This document shows, piece by piece, positions 33,701 through 44,074 of a DNA stretch of 64,000 nt. Positions within the stretch are counted from its first letter, which is position 1, and each line of letters starts with the position of its first letter. Origin of the DNA: Deltaproteobacteria bacterium (lineage in GTDB: Bacteria > UBA10199 > DSSB01). The notes under the pieces were generated by a model. It was not told the origin of the DNA. It searched no databases and was given only the letters and a program-made list of their open reading frames with translations. The position numbers and the translations under genes are program-made. Location: assembly GCA_024233625.1 (NCBI GenBank), contig JACKPJ010000005.1, positions 1-64,000 on the forward strand, read 5' to 3'.

Positions 33701-36700
33701 ACATCATCGATGATTTGATGAGCATATTGACGAATCTCTTCGCGTTTCATGATCTGCGAAACTTGTTCCGAGCTGAGATCGCCTAACTCATTATCCCGCA
33801 AGGCTGAAATGAGCTCGTCTTGAGGCCCTGTTGCATCATCAATGCTGGTACTATTTTTGAGCTTTTCTAAAAGCAATTCCTCAACCGGAGTCAGTTTTTC
33901 ACCGACGTTTTGTTTGATCAAAGCCGCTTCCGCCTGCTCTTGCTTTTGTTTAACAGCTGCTAAAACTTCGGCTTGCTGGGGCAGATCTGAAACTGCTTCC
34001 ACTTGCCGGCTGAGCTGAGCTAATTCATTAACGATCACCTGACCATGAGGATTCACATAGGCAGCTTCATTACGAGCATCAGGACCGTCGGGGTAACGAT
34101 AATTAAAATAAGTCTCTAATTGCTCAACGACAGGATGGGCATCCGCCGCAACATCCGTGCGTCCAGCAACATGCGTCGCTAGCGAATCATAGAGATGCTG
34201 CTCAGTTCGGCTGAGTTTTTTTCCTTCGGAGACTTTTTGCTCAATGCGATCGAGTTGTTCGAGATCTCTCTCCAGGGCCTTTTGTAAACTTTTTAATTTT
34301 TCAGCTTCGGGGACATTAGGATGATCCGCAAGTTCTGCCTTGAGTTTGAGTTCCAACTTGCTTAAGTCACGGCGCATCGCTTGATGAGTTTTGACGTCGA
34401 TCACGTCTTCGGTGATTTCGATTTGACGCTGGGTTGCTTCGACTTCGGCCACGTCTCCTTTTTGAGCAGCCGCTTTTAAATGATCTAGCAAGAGAGCTCG
34501 CTCTTCAAGCAAACGGCCGATATATTTTTTATCGGGATAAAGACCGAGTGAGCCTGCAGCCATGGCCTCAATCTTCGCCTCGACCGAGAGATCTACCGGA
34601 CGAGCAAAGGGTTCAAGAATTTTTTCAATAGAACGAATCGGCTGTTGGTATTCCGGCATCTCCCCCATATTCATCCACATCGTGCGCATAAAATTACCCT
34701 GATCGGCACCAGAGCGTTTTCCTGGATTATTTAAAGATAGGTTAGGAATGACCTGGGTAACGATCGTCGAAGCTCCAAAACGAAGAGATGTCGGTGTATC
34801 TGGTTTGGGATACATTGTATAAGCATTGATGGCATTTCCCATCAACAGCCACGGGCTCGTACTCGCTGCAGCAACCCCTCGATCGGAGATACCATAACCA
34901 CGCCCTCCCCCGTAGGGAGATAATAAAGTCGATTGACTGGCAAAAGGCCTAAAAGCAAAGGGACCAATCATTGCGGCCACTGCCATCGTTAATTCAGAAA
35001 AGACTCCTGTCGAACTAGCTCCCAAACGACCTCGCTTCGCATCTCCCAGAGCCAATGCTCTTCCTAAGGGTGTCACTGCAAACTGGTCAAATTCTGGAGC
35101 GGAGTCTCCAACCTCAGCAATATAAGACTTCATCGCTGGCCCTGCAACCGGCACCATCTTATCTAAGCCTTTTTTCGCAGCAATAATTGGGCTGTTTCTC
35201 ACCGAAACCCCACGCCTAGTAAATGCTGCTTGAGATCTTGAAGTCACAAAATTTAAAAAATTATGAATTTTTTCTTGAGTCTCAGGAGCATTGGCTGCTC
35301 GAGCAGCAATGATAACTGGCGACTTCAAAAAATCATACCATGAATTATGTGCAGAATCGACCACCATGGGACGGTCACCCATCACCCTAGCAACATGCGG
35401 ATCCGCAACAACTCGCGAATCCGAACTTTGAATACGATCAATCGCAAAGTTTAAAAAAATCTCATTAAGCCGAGCATTAGAAGCACCTTGATTTGCTGAA
35501 CCCACACTTTTCATCACTGAAAAAGCAGCAGGGAGTAAAAGCCGAGTCAGAAAAGCCCAACGGTCTTGAGGATCAACAGTATGCTCCCAATGGTGTTTGA
35601 TCTTAGCAACAAGCCCTTTACCTTTAGCGGCTTTTGCACGGCGAATATCATCCGTTTTTTTAACGTACGGAAGCATCAAGGCACTCACGCCGTCAAAATC
35701 TTTTTGGGGGAGACGTGCAGCATGCTCAGAATTCTGCGTCTCGTGAGCATAATTAAGAGCTTCGTGAGCGAGACCTCGCAACTCATTAGCTACTGACAAA
35801 GCTTGTTCTAGAGCGCGGTTTTGAGACCTTCCGGGTTTGGGAGCTTCATGTCCTTCCTGGCCTTGAATAACCGCAAGACATTCCTCTAAGCCGGACCTAC
35901 CTGTATCCGCTTTACAACGCTTCACCACCTCTCGCTGTCTTTGCGCAAAACGCTCCTCAAACTCAGTTTCACCTATAAGTTCCCTAACTTTATCTAAAAC
36001 AGCTTCGGCATGGGCTCTTTGAAATCGAATATCTTCCACCCACAGTTGAGGCACCTCTTTATCGTAATAATCCCAAGCAGCATTATTTTCTTGCTTCATG
36101 CCCTCGAACTTTGTGCGCAAGTTTTGATTGAGAGCATGTTCTTCTGTATAAAACTTCTCAGCGCGTTGCTGTAACTCTGGCATCTGACTCAAGTCTTGAG
36201 AAGAAGGCCTGAGAAGTGGATCCCAAGCATCCGAATGCGCTGGAATCGCCTCCATTAATTGTAATAGCGCACGTTCAACTGCTGCTTCATGCATGGCAAC
36301 AAAATCGCCCGTTGTCGCAAGAATATGCGGAACCGCTTTCTTAACTTTTCCTCGAGCCAAGTGAAAAGCACCCTGGACGCCACTCTTAAATTTGCCAACA
36401 CTAAAAGCCGCTGCTGCCATTCGTGCAGAAGGCTGTCCGCTCTGAGCCCAGTCAAGTTTTTCGAGAGCCGATTGATAATTCGCCACAGCCGCTTTAGCTT
36501 CATCACTCAGGTTCGGACCTTCTGCCATTTGACTGAGGTGACGACTGAGATTGTGATAATCCATGTCCTGAAGAGCTCGGGTGCGACGAGCATGTTTTTC
36601 TACCTGAATCTTCGTTAAAGTGATAACTCCTGCATCATTAACACGGTTAGTCTTGAAGTATGTTCTCCAGGCAGTTTTCAGACGAGAAAGTTGTTCGGCA

Positions 36701-39700
36701 AAAGGTCGATTATATTTGTCCGAAATTTCTTTTTTAGCGGCTTCGTAGGCAGCAACTTCTTCAATGCTCGCTCCTTTACCTGGTTTAGCATCCGCAAGCT
36801 TTGCATGTTCACTATCAATATTTGCTTTCATCTCTGCCATTGCACGTTCAAATTTTTGATGAGCTTCTTTGAGAGCTTGGACCTCGGCTTGGCGCTCCTG
36901 CAAGAGAGGGTGGCCTAAAATACTTTCGATATCTTGTGAGCTATAGGCATGAGGGTTTTCAATAATGGATTTTTCCTGCTTAGAAGGAATATTGAGTAAA
37001 ATAAGTTCTTCGTCACTCAATTTAGCATAATCTTGCAGGCTCTTACACCGCTGCTCGAGCTGATCAAGTTGGTGCGCCAATAAAAGAGCTTCTGAGTATT
37101 CAGGGCCATTTCCTTTAGCAATACTTGCCAAAGCTTCGTTATATCTCTCACGAATCGGAGCCAAGGAACTATAATCAAGGTCCGGGAACTTCGTGAAAAC
37201 GCCATCGAGCTTCTGACCAAAAGCTTCCTGAAAAGCTAACACTTTCTTCACATGGCCGAGATATTGTTCTTGCAACTCAGGAAAATCTTTTAATTGAAAA
37301 GTCGTCTTTCGTAGTTGTGCAATCAACTGTTGATCTAAGCCCATGGCTTGGGCGCGCTCAATTCCTTCCTCTAAAGAACGAACCTGTGAGACAGGGCTTT
37401 CCACATTGAGAGACTTGGCATAGCGCCCTTGTTTTTCAAAACCATCATGTCCTCTTTGGCCACTTGATCCCGACTGAGCATCCTTGGATCCCACACGCCG
37501 GGTCTTGCGGCGAATAGCGCTTGCCGTTTCCACTCGAGCCTTTTGCTGCTCTTGACGTCGATTTTTTAAAATGACTGCTGCCCCAAAAGCGGCCCCAGCA
37601 AAACTAAGCGCCACCTCCGTCATCGAACCAGATAGAGAAGTCACGGACCCCAAAAGACTGGGAACATGACTACCCAGGGCCTGCGCACCCTGCGCGAGAC
37701 TACTTTTGGCTTGAGCGATTGAAGGTACTGCCATCATGGCGCCAATGCCCAAGCTTAAAAACCCTGCCCGACTTGCTAAACGTACTCCTGCCCCACGCAT
37801 CCAGGAGTTCAACCCTGCTCGCATTGGACTCACGCCGGACGCATGAACTGCGTCATGAATTGCGTCATTTTTTTGAGAAATATCTGATTGATTTTCAATG
37901 ACTTGACTCGGGCCTTTTGCACCCACTGCGTCATGATCTGCGTCATTTTTAAGCTTAGTTTTATTCGCTTCTTGAGATTTCTTTTGACTTAAAAAGGCTT
38001 CCAGGCTCAACGCTGTATCTGCAGATTTTAATTGACGCACATAGAGATGATATTCCTTCGCCAAATTTTGCGCCTGACTCGCCTCATAGGGGCCACTCTT
38101 TTGAATATTATCCGACAGATGATCAATAGCTTGACGGTGTGTCTGCGTCTCACGCCACTGGTCGAGATAGTCACCGGGCTTGAGTGGCTCATAGTCTTGA
38201 TTGGATAAACTTGTATCAGAGTCTGCTTCGGCCAAATGCTGCGGCATGAGCTCTTGTTCGGGCGTTCCTTTTTTCCCCTGATAATGATCGAGATAGTCTT
38301 GGCTCACTTGTGCCGCTTGCGCTTCGTCGACTCCATAATGACGCATGAAGAAATTTTCTAATTCGACTAATTGAGCCGAGCGCTGCGCAGCTAATTGCTG
38401 AGCTTGTCGACCCGCTAAATATGGATCGGGAGCTTCTTGTCGATATGGCGAATCGCCGGACTTCGCGAGCTCGCGATTTTTCAATACGGACACAGGATCT
38501 TTTCCCGCAGGGCCTAAGATATCTCGGAGATCCTCATCACTCGAACCTTTCCAGGGCCTGCGTGATAAGCGATAAGCATCTTCGGCACTTGCTCCACGGC
38601 GATACTGTCGATTAAAGTCGGCTAGCCTTTCGGGATTTTTTGCGAGGTTAGCGATTTCGCGTTCGCTGAGAGGACGACCCTCTCCCTGATAATTTTCTTG
38701 ATCAAAACGCTGTTTGACCTGATCGTAATTTGCCGAACGCTGCACGATTTGATCTAACTCAGAATCACTTAAACGGAGAATTCGGTCTTCTAAATCCAAG
38801 GGGTGGATTCTTCCTCCAGCACGGTTGGGAAGATGATCCACATAAAGTTGAGGACGTGCATCCATTTCTAAGGCAGCGATTTGACGTTTGCGCAAACGAG
38901 CGACTCGAGCTTCTTCAAAATCTGTCCAAGATAAGTTTTTCTTGAGGAGTTTCTTTCCGCCGACTCGCAGAGCATGATTGGCCCCGCGCTCCAGAGCTCC
39001 CGAAAAAATTGTCGAAACCGTATGATCGATATAAAATTGTTTCCACTCTGCATCCGTCATGGGCTGCATGCCTTGCATCCATTGCATGCCATAAGCTCCA
39101 CCCATGGAAAGAACGCTTTGCCCGGACATCATCACCGCTTCATGATTGAGGCGACGGACGGCTCGATGTGTCAGCGCAGAAACAGCACCCCGAAAACCGT
39201 TGCCGGCTACTTTGAAGGCTTGGATATCCGCTGGGGAACTGCCCATGAGTTTGCTAATCGCACCAAGACTACGACCGGGAAGGTACTGTGCGACGTTCAT
39301 CATTCCACCCATGGCCATCGAAGTCGCATCGACATCACGGTTGCGAAGGTGCGCGTCTAAAATTTCTCCGGTTCCATTGTTAAAAAGAAACCAATTGCCT
39401 CCGTGGCGCATGATCGTCACATCATCGATGACTTCCTTACCATTGAGGAGAGCCTCTCGCAGTTTTTGAGCTTGCAAAAGTTTGGCTTGTTGAACATTGA
39501 GCTGAGCAGCTTTTTGACCGACATTGACTTTGCTGCGAAAACTCTGCACCAACTTGGAACGGTCCATGACCTTTTTGAGGCTCAGTGCTTTTTTGGCTGA
39601 TTGAACACCTTTGGAAACCGAGTATGCCGCACGCGCTCCTGCAATGGTTCCTGTGGCCATCGAACCCACAAAGCCCGACGCCAAAGTGGTCACAACCAAG

Positions 39701-42700
39701 ATCTTGAGCTGCTCCTTAAGCATGCGCTTGAGCCGTGCGTCCATCCCGCCCAGACATCCCGATACGCCTTTGTAACGATCCCAAGCTTGGCAACTCTTAT
39801 CATCGAGCTTGCCTTCGCAGCGCCACTTTTCTAGGCGTTGAAAAGCACGATATTTAATTTTTTCTTCGGCACACATTTGAGCATATTTTTGTGCCATCTG
39901 TTGCAACTGTGCCGAACTGGGGCCACCGGGGCCAAACTTAGCTTCACAAGCTGCTGCGCCCATGCGTGCAAGCTCAATCTCGATATCACGCTGTCTTGCC
40001 AAAGCATTGCGGGATTCGGATTCATAGATAAAATCACCCGATTCAGCGCGAACTTCCGCCATCGCGCGTTCGAGGTCTTGACTAAAAACACCTTCGTAGA
40101 GTTTTTCGCTCCATCCAATGACGCCATCTTTTTTTTCAATTTGACTGGCTTTCACCAGGGCTCGATTGCGCTCCGCTTCACTCGTAAGCACACCCGTCCC
40201 CCTAAAAAGTGCCTGATCCCCATAAAGAACCTCGGCAAAGTCAGGCCAAAGTTCAGCAATATTTTTTAAATCAACAGCAATGCGATCAATACCCGGTTTA
40301 TTTTGATTAGCTTTCACCAATGCAAGGATTTCACTCAGCTCGTATAAACCTTGTTTTTGACCAATCTTTTTAAACTCAGCCAGACAAAATTTGATTTCTT
40401 TGAGCACTTGCTGATTGTGTTCTTCGGTCAAATTACGCCGCATCTTACCGTTGACTTCGAGAAATTCCCTTGAAAGATAATCTTGGCAATTGAGTTCGGC
40501 ATACTCTTCGATTTGAGCGAATTGTACAAATAAGCGCTCAAAAAGTTCAGACTCAACCAATTGATGCAAGCGTTTGAGCATTTCATCGGAAGCGCCGGCG
40601 GTCATCTTGCAAATACTTTTGAGCTCTTGATAATACTGCGCGTCTTTGCCGGATTGCTTGAGTTTGAGGGCCTCACGATATTTTTTTAAGGCAGGAGGCT
40701 CAGTTTTGCTTTGAGCATCCTGAATCTCTTTTTTCCACTTTGCAAAATCCGCAAGCTTTTTATCAACTTCTGGGTCACCCATTGCTCGCGCAATCCCTGC
40801 ATAGGCCTTTTGGGCTCTTTCTAAGGCCGACAATTGATCGTCATAATCCCAATGATGAAAAATAGCCGACTCTAGCCGAAGAGCTTTTTCGAAGAGTTTT
40901 TTATGAGCCGCTTCGATTTTTTTACTCAAAGTTTTTTTATCTTTTTTATCTAATTGATCAAAAAGTTCTGAGCATTCTTTTAGGGTCAAAGCTGCTTCGT
41001 AAAACTCACTCAAAGTGAGATGAGTGTCTGCTTTTAGGAGAGAGGCCTGAATCGCTTCAGCAGCACCATGACTGGATTTTTTGCGTTCTTCAAGTTTTTG
41101 AATAGCCGTTCGGTAAAAATCTACTGCTTCCACATCACCGAGTTCAGCGCTGCGATTTCCATATTCAATATAAGTGATTTCTTCGGTAAAAGCTTGCAAG
41201 CCGGCTTTTTCGATGGCTTTTTGATCAAGCTCAGGAATGCGTTCGTATTTGAGACGCAATTCTTCAATCATCGATCCACGTGCGGACTTGAGCTTTTCTA
41301 ACTCTTCTCCTTCAACACTCTTCCAGGAGAGACTGCCATAAGTTCCCACAGTCGCTGCAAAATCCAAGTCCTCTTCACTATATTCTTTAAGCCCAAAACT
41401 GACTGGCAAAGTTTCATAAATCGCTAATTTACGGCGCCGGAGCTCAGATTCGACAGCTAAAGCATCTGCGCTTTTATTTTCTTTATTTTCGCTGAGTAAA
41501 TTTCCATAATGTTGATTTTGCTGGATAAGATATTTCCAATGCTCTTTGAGCTCTCCACGAAGTCGCGAGCTATCTTCATCCATGCCCATTTTTTCGTAAC
41601 CCTTTAAAGCATCCTGCAATAAGTCGACATAATGAACATAGGCATCAAACTCGCGATCGGCGATTTGAGAAAATTGACCAGCCTTTAATTTTGCCAAACT
41701 GGGTTCAATTTCTCGACCAACTTCCTTGGCGAGTTCCTCAACATGGTGCTGACTGGCTTCACGGGCTTGACGGACTTCCTGATATTCCTTCATACGCACT
41801 TCAACACGTCCCCAATTATGCGCATGGTACTTGGCTTTATTTAAGTACTTGAGTTCGTCTTCGACGTTACCAATTAAGGATTCAGTCTTCGCCAAGAGCA
41901 AATAAATTTCGGTGTGAAGCTCTGATTTTGGAGATTTGGGCTCCTCAATTGAGTTAGCTAAAAGCAATAAACGACTACGGACGCTTTTAAAAATCTCCTC
42001 AGCATGCTCACCTTCATGATTTTTATAGAGCTGATTTTTTTCATAAACATGAATGCCTTTTTTAAGAGCTTCTCGAATATTGAGATACTCGAGTTTATTT
42101 TTCCAAAGGACACAGCGTTCTTCCAGGTTCTTGAATTGACCACTGTCAGCTTCTAAAGACTGGACATGGTTTTTGAGGGCCTCACGAGCCAGTAAACCCT
42201 CTTGCAAATTGACAAGCGCTTCTAACTCAAGCTTTTCTAGCTTAATGGTTTCCTCATAATCTTCCGAGCTAAACTGTGATAAGGATTGTAGGCTCAGTCT
42301 TTCCTCAAGCTCCCACATACGGCCCAAGGATTCATCACGAAAAACCTCAGCTTCATCGACTTGCTGACCCAATTCGGCCAAAGCCCATTTAGCCGCGACC
42401 TTTCCGCCCTCGTCTTGTAAAAGTTCACAAAGTTCGAACTCCAATCGAGCTGCCGAAACTGCCAAAGATTTTTTAATCTCAACGGCACCGCGATCTTCTA
42501 AACGTTTGAGTTCCTTGCGTGCGCGGTCAAAGGCCTCCATTGCATCCACTTGAAGTGCCTGCGCTTTGGGACTTTTGCGCTTATCTAAGCCCTTAGCTTT
42601 TCGAAGTTGTTTTTTACCATAATCTTTTAATTGCTGAGCACGGTCAAAGGCCTCTTGGTAAGAGTCTAGGTCCTGACGATACTCTTGATACTCCGAACGC

Positions 42701-43923
42701 AATTGATCTAATAAAGCAATGCGCTCATCTTCGAGTTTTTCGTGCTGACTACGATCCAAGCCCTTCCAGCTCAAACTTGATTCGGACAAGGCTTGCATGA
42801 CAACATCACGATTCTCTCCCTCCATCGACTTTAAACCAAAGCTGATAGGAAGCGTCTCATAGAGTAAGACTTTACGACGTTTGAGCTCAGCAATGACTTC
42901 AAAACGCTCTTCCTCTTGAGAGACATCAGCACGAGCAAGCAGAGCACTATAATGCCGATTTTGTAATAACAATGAATTCCAGAGAGGTGTGAGCTTTTGA
43001 CGGGCTTGCCTAGCTTCGGCATCCATCCCTAATTGTTCGTAGCCCTGCAAAATATCTTGCCGCAGTTGAACATAGGCCATCAACTGGTTAAATTGTGCAT
43101 CACCAATACTGTCATAATTGCCACTTAGCAAAGCCGAGAGCACAGCTTTTAATTGAGCTTCTTGGCGACTCGCCTGTTTTTCGAGCTCGTACTGAGCCGA
43201 CTGATGATCAGTCATCACTGCAAAGTTTTCGATTTGAAGCTCTTGAGCTTGCCCAAGTTCACGTGCAGTTGAGGAATCTATTTCACCCTCACCCAGCTGA
43301 ATCTCTTCTAAAATTTGTTGAGCCTGAGCATAGCGCCCAACTAAACGATACAACTTCGCTTGCAACTGACAAAGCGCGATCGAATCGGAATTCCCCATGG
43401 GAATTTGCGTTTGCAAGTCTTCACAAGCAGCAAGAACATCTTCTAGGCATCTCTTCCATAAACGCCGGTCTTCTGCAGAAAAATCCGAAAGCGACAAACC
43501 TTTGAGATGGGCTGTGAATAATTGCTCGAGCTGACTAATGCGGTCAAAGGCATCCCCAGTCATGGATTTTAAACGCAACTGAATTTCTCGTGTTGCTTCA
43601 TAGACTTCTTCGCTTCCACCATGAGAAACAGCTTCGGCCTTTTGAGCTTCTTCGTGAAGAGCTTGAGCAATATTTTTTGCATTTTCTAAGGCTTGATTTG
43701 CACCTAAATTTTCTAATACCCGACTCAATAAAGGCGCATCTTGAACCTGAGACTTTTGCGTTTCAAGCTTTGCATTTTTTGCACTCACTCCACTCGAAGT
43801 AGAGTCAAGAACTTTATTGCGCTGCGTCAAATTTGTTTCGTTATTTTGAGAATTGTTTTCAGGATTTGTTGGAGAGACTTGATGCCCTCTTGGGGTTAAA
43901 CTCGAGCTTCGCGCTTCTGTCAT
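30757..43923 (-). CDS. giant (4,388-aa) helical protein with LPLAT acyltransferase-like and degenerate SGNH-hydrolase-like domains
   Basis: One uninterrupted frame of 13.2 kb. The N-terminus is Ser/Asn/Gln-rich with no signal peptide; a weak GGGTAAG precedes ATG. Most of the protein is charged helix/coiled coil. A segment of about 145 residues at 273-415 is repeated at 754-897. Hydrophobic stretches lie near 1400-1440, 2050-2110, 3450-3475 and 3590-3611. Residues about 3500-3700 resemble PlsC-type acyltransferases: N-H-A-D-N-A-D (His3541-x4-Asp3546) and P-G-T-R-S (3651-3655) followed by G-A-x-x-I-A. Residues about 4140-4350 resemble SGNH hydrolases (VLVIGSS at 4143-4149) but lack the catalytic triad. 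The C-terminus is Ser-rich. Its GC content is visibly higher than the flanking DNA. A lipid-related role is inferred; no known family covers the whole protein. Confidence 0.8.
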   Translation of the reverse strand: MTEARSSSLTPRGHQVSPTNPENNSQNNETNLTQRNKVLDSTSSGVSAKNAKLETQKSQVQDAPLLSRVLENLGANQALENAKNIAQALHEEAQKAEAVSHGGSEEVYEATREIQLRLKSMTGDAFDRISQLEQLFTAHLKGLSLSDFSAEDRRLWKRCLEDVLAACEDLQTQIPMGNSDSIALCQLQAKLYRLVGRYAQAQQILEEIQLGEGEIDSSTARELGQAQELQIENFAVMTDHQSAQYELEKQASRQEAQLKAVLSALLSGNYDSIGDAQFNQLMAYVQLRQDILQGYEQLGMDAEARQARQKLTPLWNSLLLQNRHYSALLARADVSQEEERFEVIAELKRRKVLLYETLPISFGLKSMEGENRDVVMQALSESSLSWKGLDRSQHEKLEDERIALLDQLRSEYQEYRQDLDSYQEAFDRAQQLKDYGKKQLRKAKGLDKRKSPKAQALQVDAMEAFDRARKELKRLEDRGAVEIKKSLAVSAARLEFELCELLQDEGGKVAAKWALAELGQQVDEAEVFRDESLGRMWELEERLSLQSLSQFSSEDYEETIKLEKLELEALVNLQEGLLAREALKNHVQSLEADSGQFKNLEERCVLWKNKLEYLNIREALKKGIHVYEKNQLYKNHEGEHAEEIFKSVRSRLLLLANSIEEPKSPKSELHTEIYLLLAKTESLIGNVEDELKYLNKAKYHAHNWGRVEVRMKEYQEVRQAREASQHHVEELAKEVGREIEPSLAKLKAGQFSQIADREFDAYVHYVDLLQDALKGYEKMGMDEDSSRLRGELKEHWKYLIQQNQHYGNLLSENKENKSADALAVESELRRRKLAIYETLPVSFGLKEYSEEDLDFAATVGTYGSLSWKSVEGEELEKLKSARGSMIEELRLKYERIPELDQKAIEKAGLQAFTEEITYIEYGNRSAELGDVEAVDFYRTAIQKLEERKKSSHGAAEAIQASLLKADTHLTLSEFYEAALTLKECSELFDQLDKKDKKTLSKKIEAAHKKLFEKALRLESAIFHHWDYDDQLSALERAQKAYAGIARAMGDPEVDKKLADFAKWKKEIQDAQSKTEPPALKKYREALKLKQSGKDAQYYQELKSICKMTAGASDEMLKRLHQLVESELFERLFVQFAQIEEYAELNCQDYLSREFLEVNGKMRRNLTEEHNQQVLKEIKFCLAEFKKIGQKQGLYELSEILALVKANQNKPGIDRIAVDLKNIAELWPDFAEVLYGDQALFRGTGVLTSEAERNRALVKASQIEKKDGVIGWSEKLYEGVFSQDLERAMAEVRAESGDFIYESESRNALARQRDIEIELARMGAAACEAKFGPGGPSSAQLQQMAQKYAQMCAEEKIKYRAFQRLEKWRCEGKLDDKSCQAWDRYKGVSGCLGGMDARLKRMLKEQLKILVVTTLASGFVGSMATGTIAGARAAYSVSKGVQSAKKALSLKKVMDRSKLVQSFRSKVNVGQKAAQLNVQQAKLLQAQKLREALLNGKEVIDDVTIMRHGGNWFLFNNGTGEILDAHLRNRDVDATSMAMGGMMNVAQYLPGRSLGAISKLMGSSPADIQAFKVAGNGFRGAVSALTHRAVRRLNHEAVMMSGQSVLSMGGAYGMQWMQGMQPMTDAEWKQFYIDHTVSTIFSGALERGANHALRVGGKKLLKKNLSWTDFEEARVARLRKRQIAALEMDARPQLYVDHLPNRAGGRIHPLDLEDRILRLSDSELDQIVQRSANYDQVKQRFDQENYQGEGRPLSEREIANLAKNPERLADFNRQYRRGASAEDAYRLSRRPWKGSSDEDLRDILGPAGKDPVSVLKNRELAKSGDSPYRQEAPDPYLAGRQAQQLAAQRSAQLVELENFFMRHYGVDEAQAAQVSQDYLDHYQGKKGTPEQELMPQHLAEADSDTSLSNQDYEPLKPGDYLDQWRETQTHRQAIDHLSDNIQKSGPYEASQAQNLAKEYHLYVRQLKSADTALSLEAFLSQKKSQEANKTKLKNDADHDAVGAKGPSQVIENQSDISQKNDAIHDAVHASGVSPMRAGLNSWMRGAGVRLASRAGFLSLGIGAMMAVPSIAQAKSSLAQGAQALGSHVPSLLGSVTSLSGSMTEVALSFAGAAFGAAVILKNRRQEQQKARVETASAIRRKTRRVGSKDAQSGSSGQRGHDGFEKQGRYAKSLNVESPVSQVRSLEEGIERAQAMGLDQQLIAQLRKTTFQLKDFPELQEQYLGHVKKVLAFQEAFGQKLDGVFTKFPDLDYSSLAPIRERYNEALASIAKGNGPEYSEALLLAHQLDQLEQRCKSLQDYAKLSDEELILLNIPSKQEKSIIENPHAYSSQDIESILGHPLLQERQAEVQALKEAHQKFERAMAEMKANIDSEHAKLADAKPGKGASIEEVAAYEAAKKEISDKYNRPFAEQLSRLKTAWRTYFKTNRVNDAGVITLTKIQVEKHARRTRALQDMDYHNLSRHLSQMAEGPNLSDEAKAAVANYQSALEKLDWAQSGQPSARMAAAAFSVGKFKSGVQGAFHLARGKVKKAVPHILATTGDFVAMHEAAVERALLQLMEAIPAHSDAWDPLLRPSSQDLSQMPELQQRAEKFYTEEHALNQNLRTKFEGMKQENNAAWDYYDKEVPQLWVEDIRFQRAHAEAVLDKVRELIGETEFEERFAQRQREVVKRCKADTGRSGLEECLAVIQGQEGHEAPKPGRSQNRALEQALSVANELRGLAHEALNYAHETQNSEHAARLPQKDFDGVSALMLPYVKKTDDIRRAKAAKGKGLVAKIKHHWEHTVDPQDRWAFLTRLLLPAAFSVMKSVGSANQGASNARLNEIFLNFAIDRIQSSDSRVVADPHVARVMGDRPMVVDSAHNSWYDFLKSPVIIAARAANAPETQEKIHNFLNFVTSRSQAAFTRRGVSVRNSPIIAAKKGLDKMVPVAGPAMKSYIAEVGDSAPEFDQFAVTPLGRALALGDAKRGRLGASSTGVFSELTMAVAAMIGPFAFRPFASQSTLLSPYGGGRGYGISDRGVAAASTSPWLLMGNAINAYTMYPKPDTPTSLRFGASTIVTQVIPNLSLNNPGKRSGADQGNFMRTMWMNMGEMPEYQQPIRSIEKILEPFARPVDLSVEAKIEAMAAGSLGLYPDKKYIGRLLEERALLLDHLKAAAQKGDVAEVEATQRQIEITEDVIDVKTHQAMRRDLSKLELKLKAELADHPNVPEAEKLKSLQKALERDLEQLDRIEQKVSEGKKLSRTEQHLYDSLATHVAGRTDVAADAHPVVEQLETYFNYRYPDGPDARNEAAYVNPHGQVIVNELAQLSRQVEAVSDLPQQAEVLAAVKQKQEQAEAALIKQNVGEKLTPVEELLLEKLKNSTSIDDATGPQDELISALRDNELGDLSSEQVSQIMKREEIRQYAHQIIDDVPGSGRGTIDPIAEHAKDIGLVSMNAAGQVVGAPHGGLKGAWKTYKIAMTLTVGMTILAGATASGAALDLATRAVGKKTDYRHRFYGRISPVVSRAVFKAGDFRFKLNAQSAYDLEQSYVALQTGRPIIVRANHADNADIINIQSLFGFGNFIYKDSLEGAKYGAVTVPAIPALISADPVLGTMISAGLVSIPAFLLPSFFSLLKMVQFPMNRSNRDVSARQIQAVKDRLNGDGENRSVIIYIPGTRSKTGTVGKSQVGAADIALDVPNIAVLDWSMQGNDYLTGKIKRGAGYNRVLGINIAFDESPLQAIKSETDRKTQLRDMTANTHEKHKKMFIQLADDLYDRAAAGDPIARGQWVELNKGMRPGVEKLRKAQVARDQAATASGLSTDDLHAQLSASGSLYAAAEKWTDKARKAKKADAKKIKGLDKEIRRLERKSLDEEGKAKLDHLRQKRDLKQLKLEDYPKLQEDIQKANEGDMEAYFRVTEKILDVYEREGILSDARKAEGQQNQQLKKHMMAEDGESSSPQAKEALQKALTAQRELEAWALKQRTDVEFTEDYSNWLVQKKPLPEQRHALQRQDIEAKVAQAKKIAKQKQAAKVVELTDQPQASRQKPAAVAEASDQVIDQSNDRADVPRMRPKRASSIRSNAARGRTWGNLPRRVAGGAIGVAGRALTVPPTALAALASGPRRLVSNHMTRRAHRGDSGVVSFSNSVAPSFGSAKATTKVGYKPVNVLVIGSSAVTGVGTSPEALRNNGFSGAFAQNLADASGRVVNYEVLAQPLAGVRQVHDSVLPQLNIGDTKPDMVVISLGMEDAAGIAITGRSLAYGRRVSRILRSVREQVGPDAKIVISGIPPVQESPAVRRGVFAPAAAYSTGHNVSAFDKSVRGIVESLNKRGDENIYFISPEEKLRNRENFSSEGPWLSEAGQHHLADHLAGVAAVFLRRPRSRRDSSSSISSSSQPLTDSGTSLEDSDLTQSN

Positions 43924-44074
43924 GTTTTCTTACCCATTTGCCAAGTAGTCGTTTTTAATAAGTCATTTAATAAATATTAATGATTCGGTCCTCGTTTGAA
44001 AGACTAACAAGTAGCCTTGGAGGTTACTTATAAGAAAAAACTATTCAATTTGCAAGCAAGAATGCCCTCCTGCC

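Noticed and set aside
31020..43802. Numerous 60-150-codon frames on the plus strand opposite the giant gene
   Set aside because: They match no protein pattern, lack ribosome-binding sites and are expected opposite 13 kb of coding sequence.
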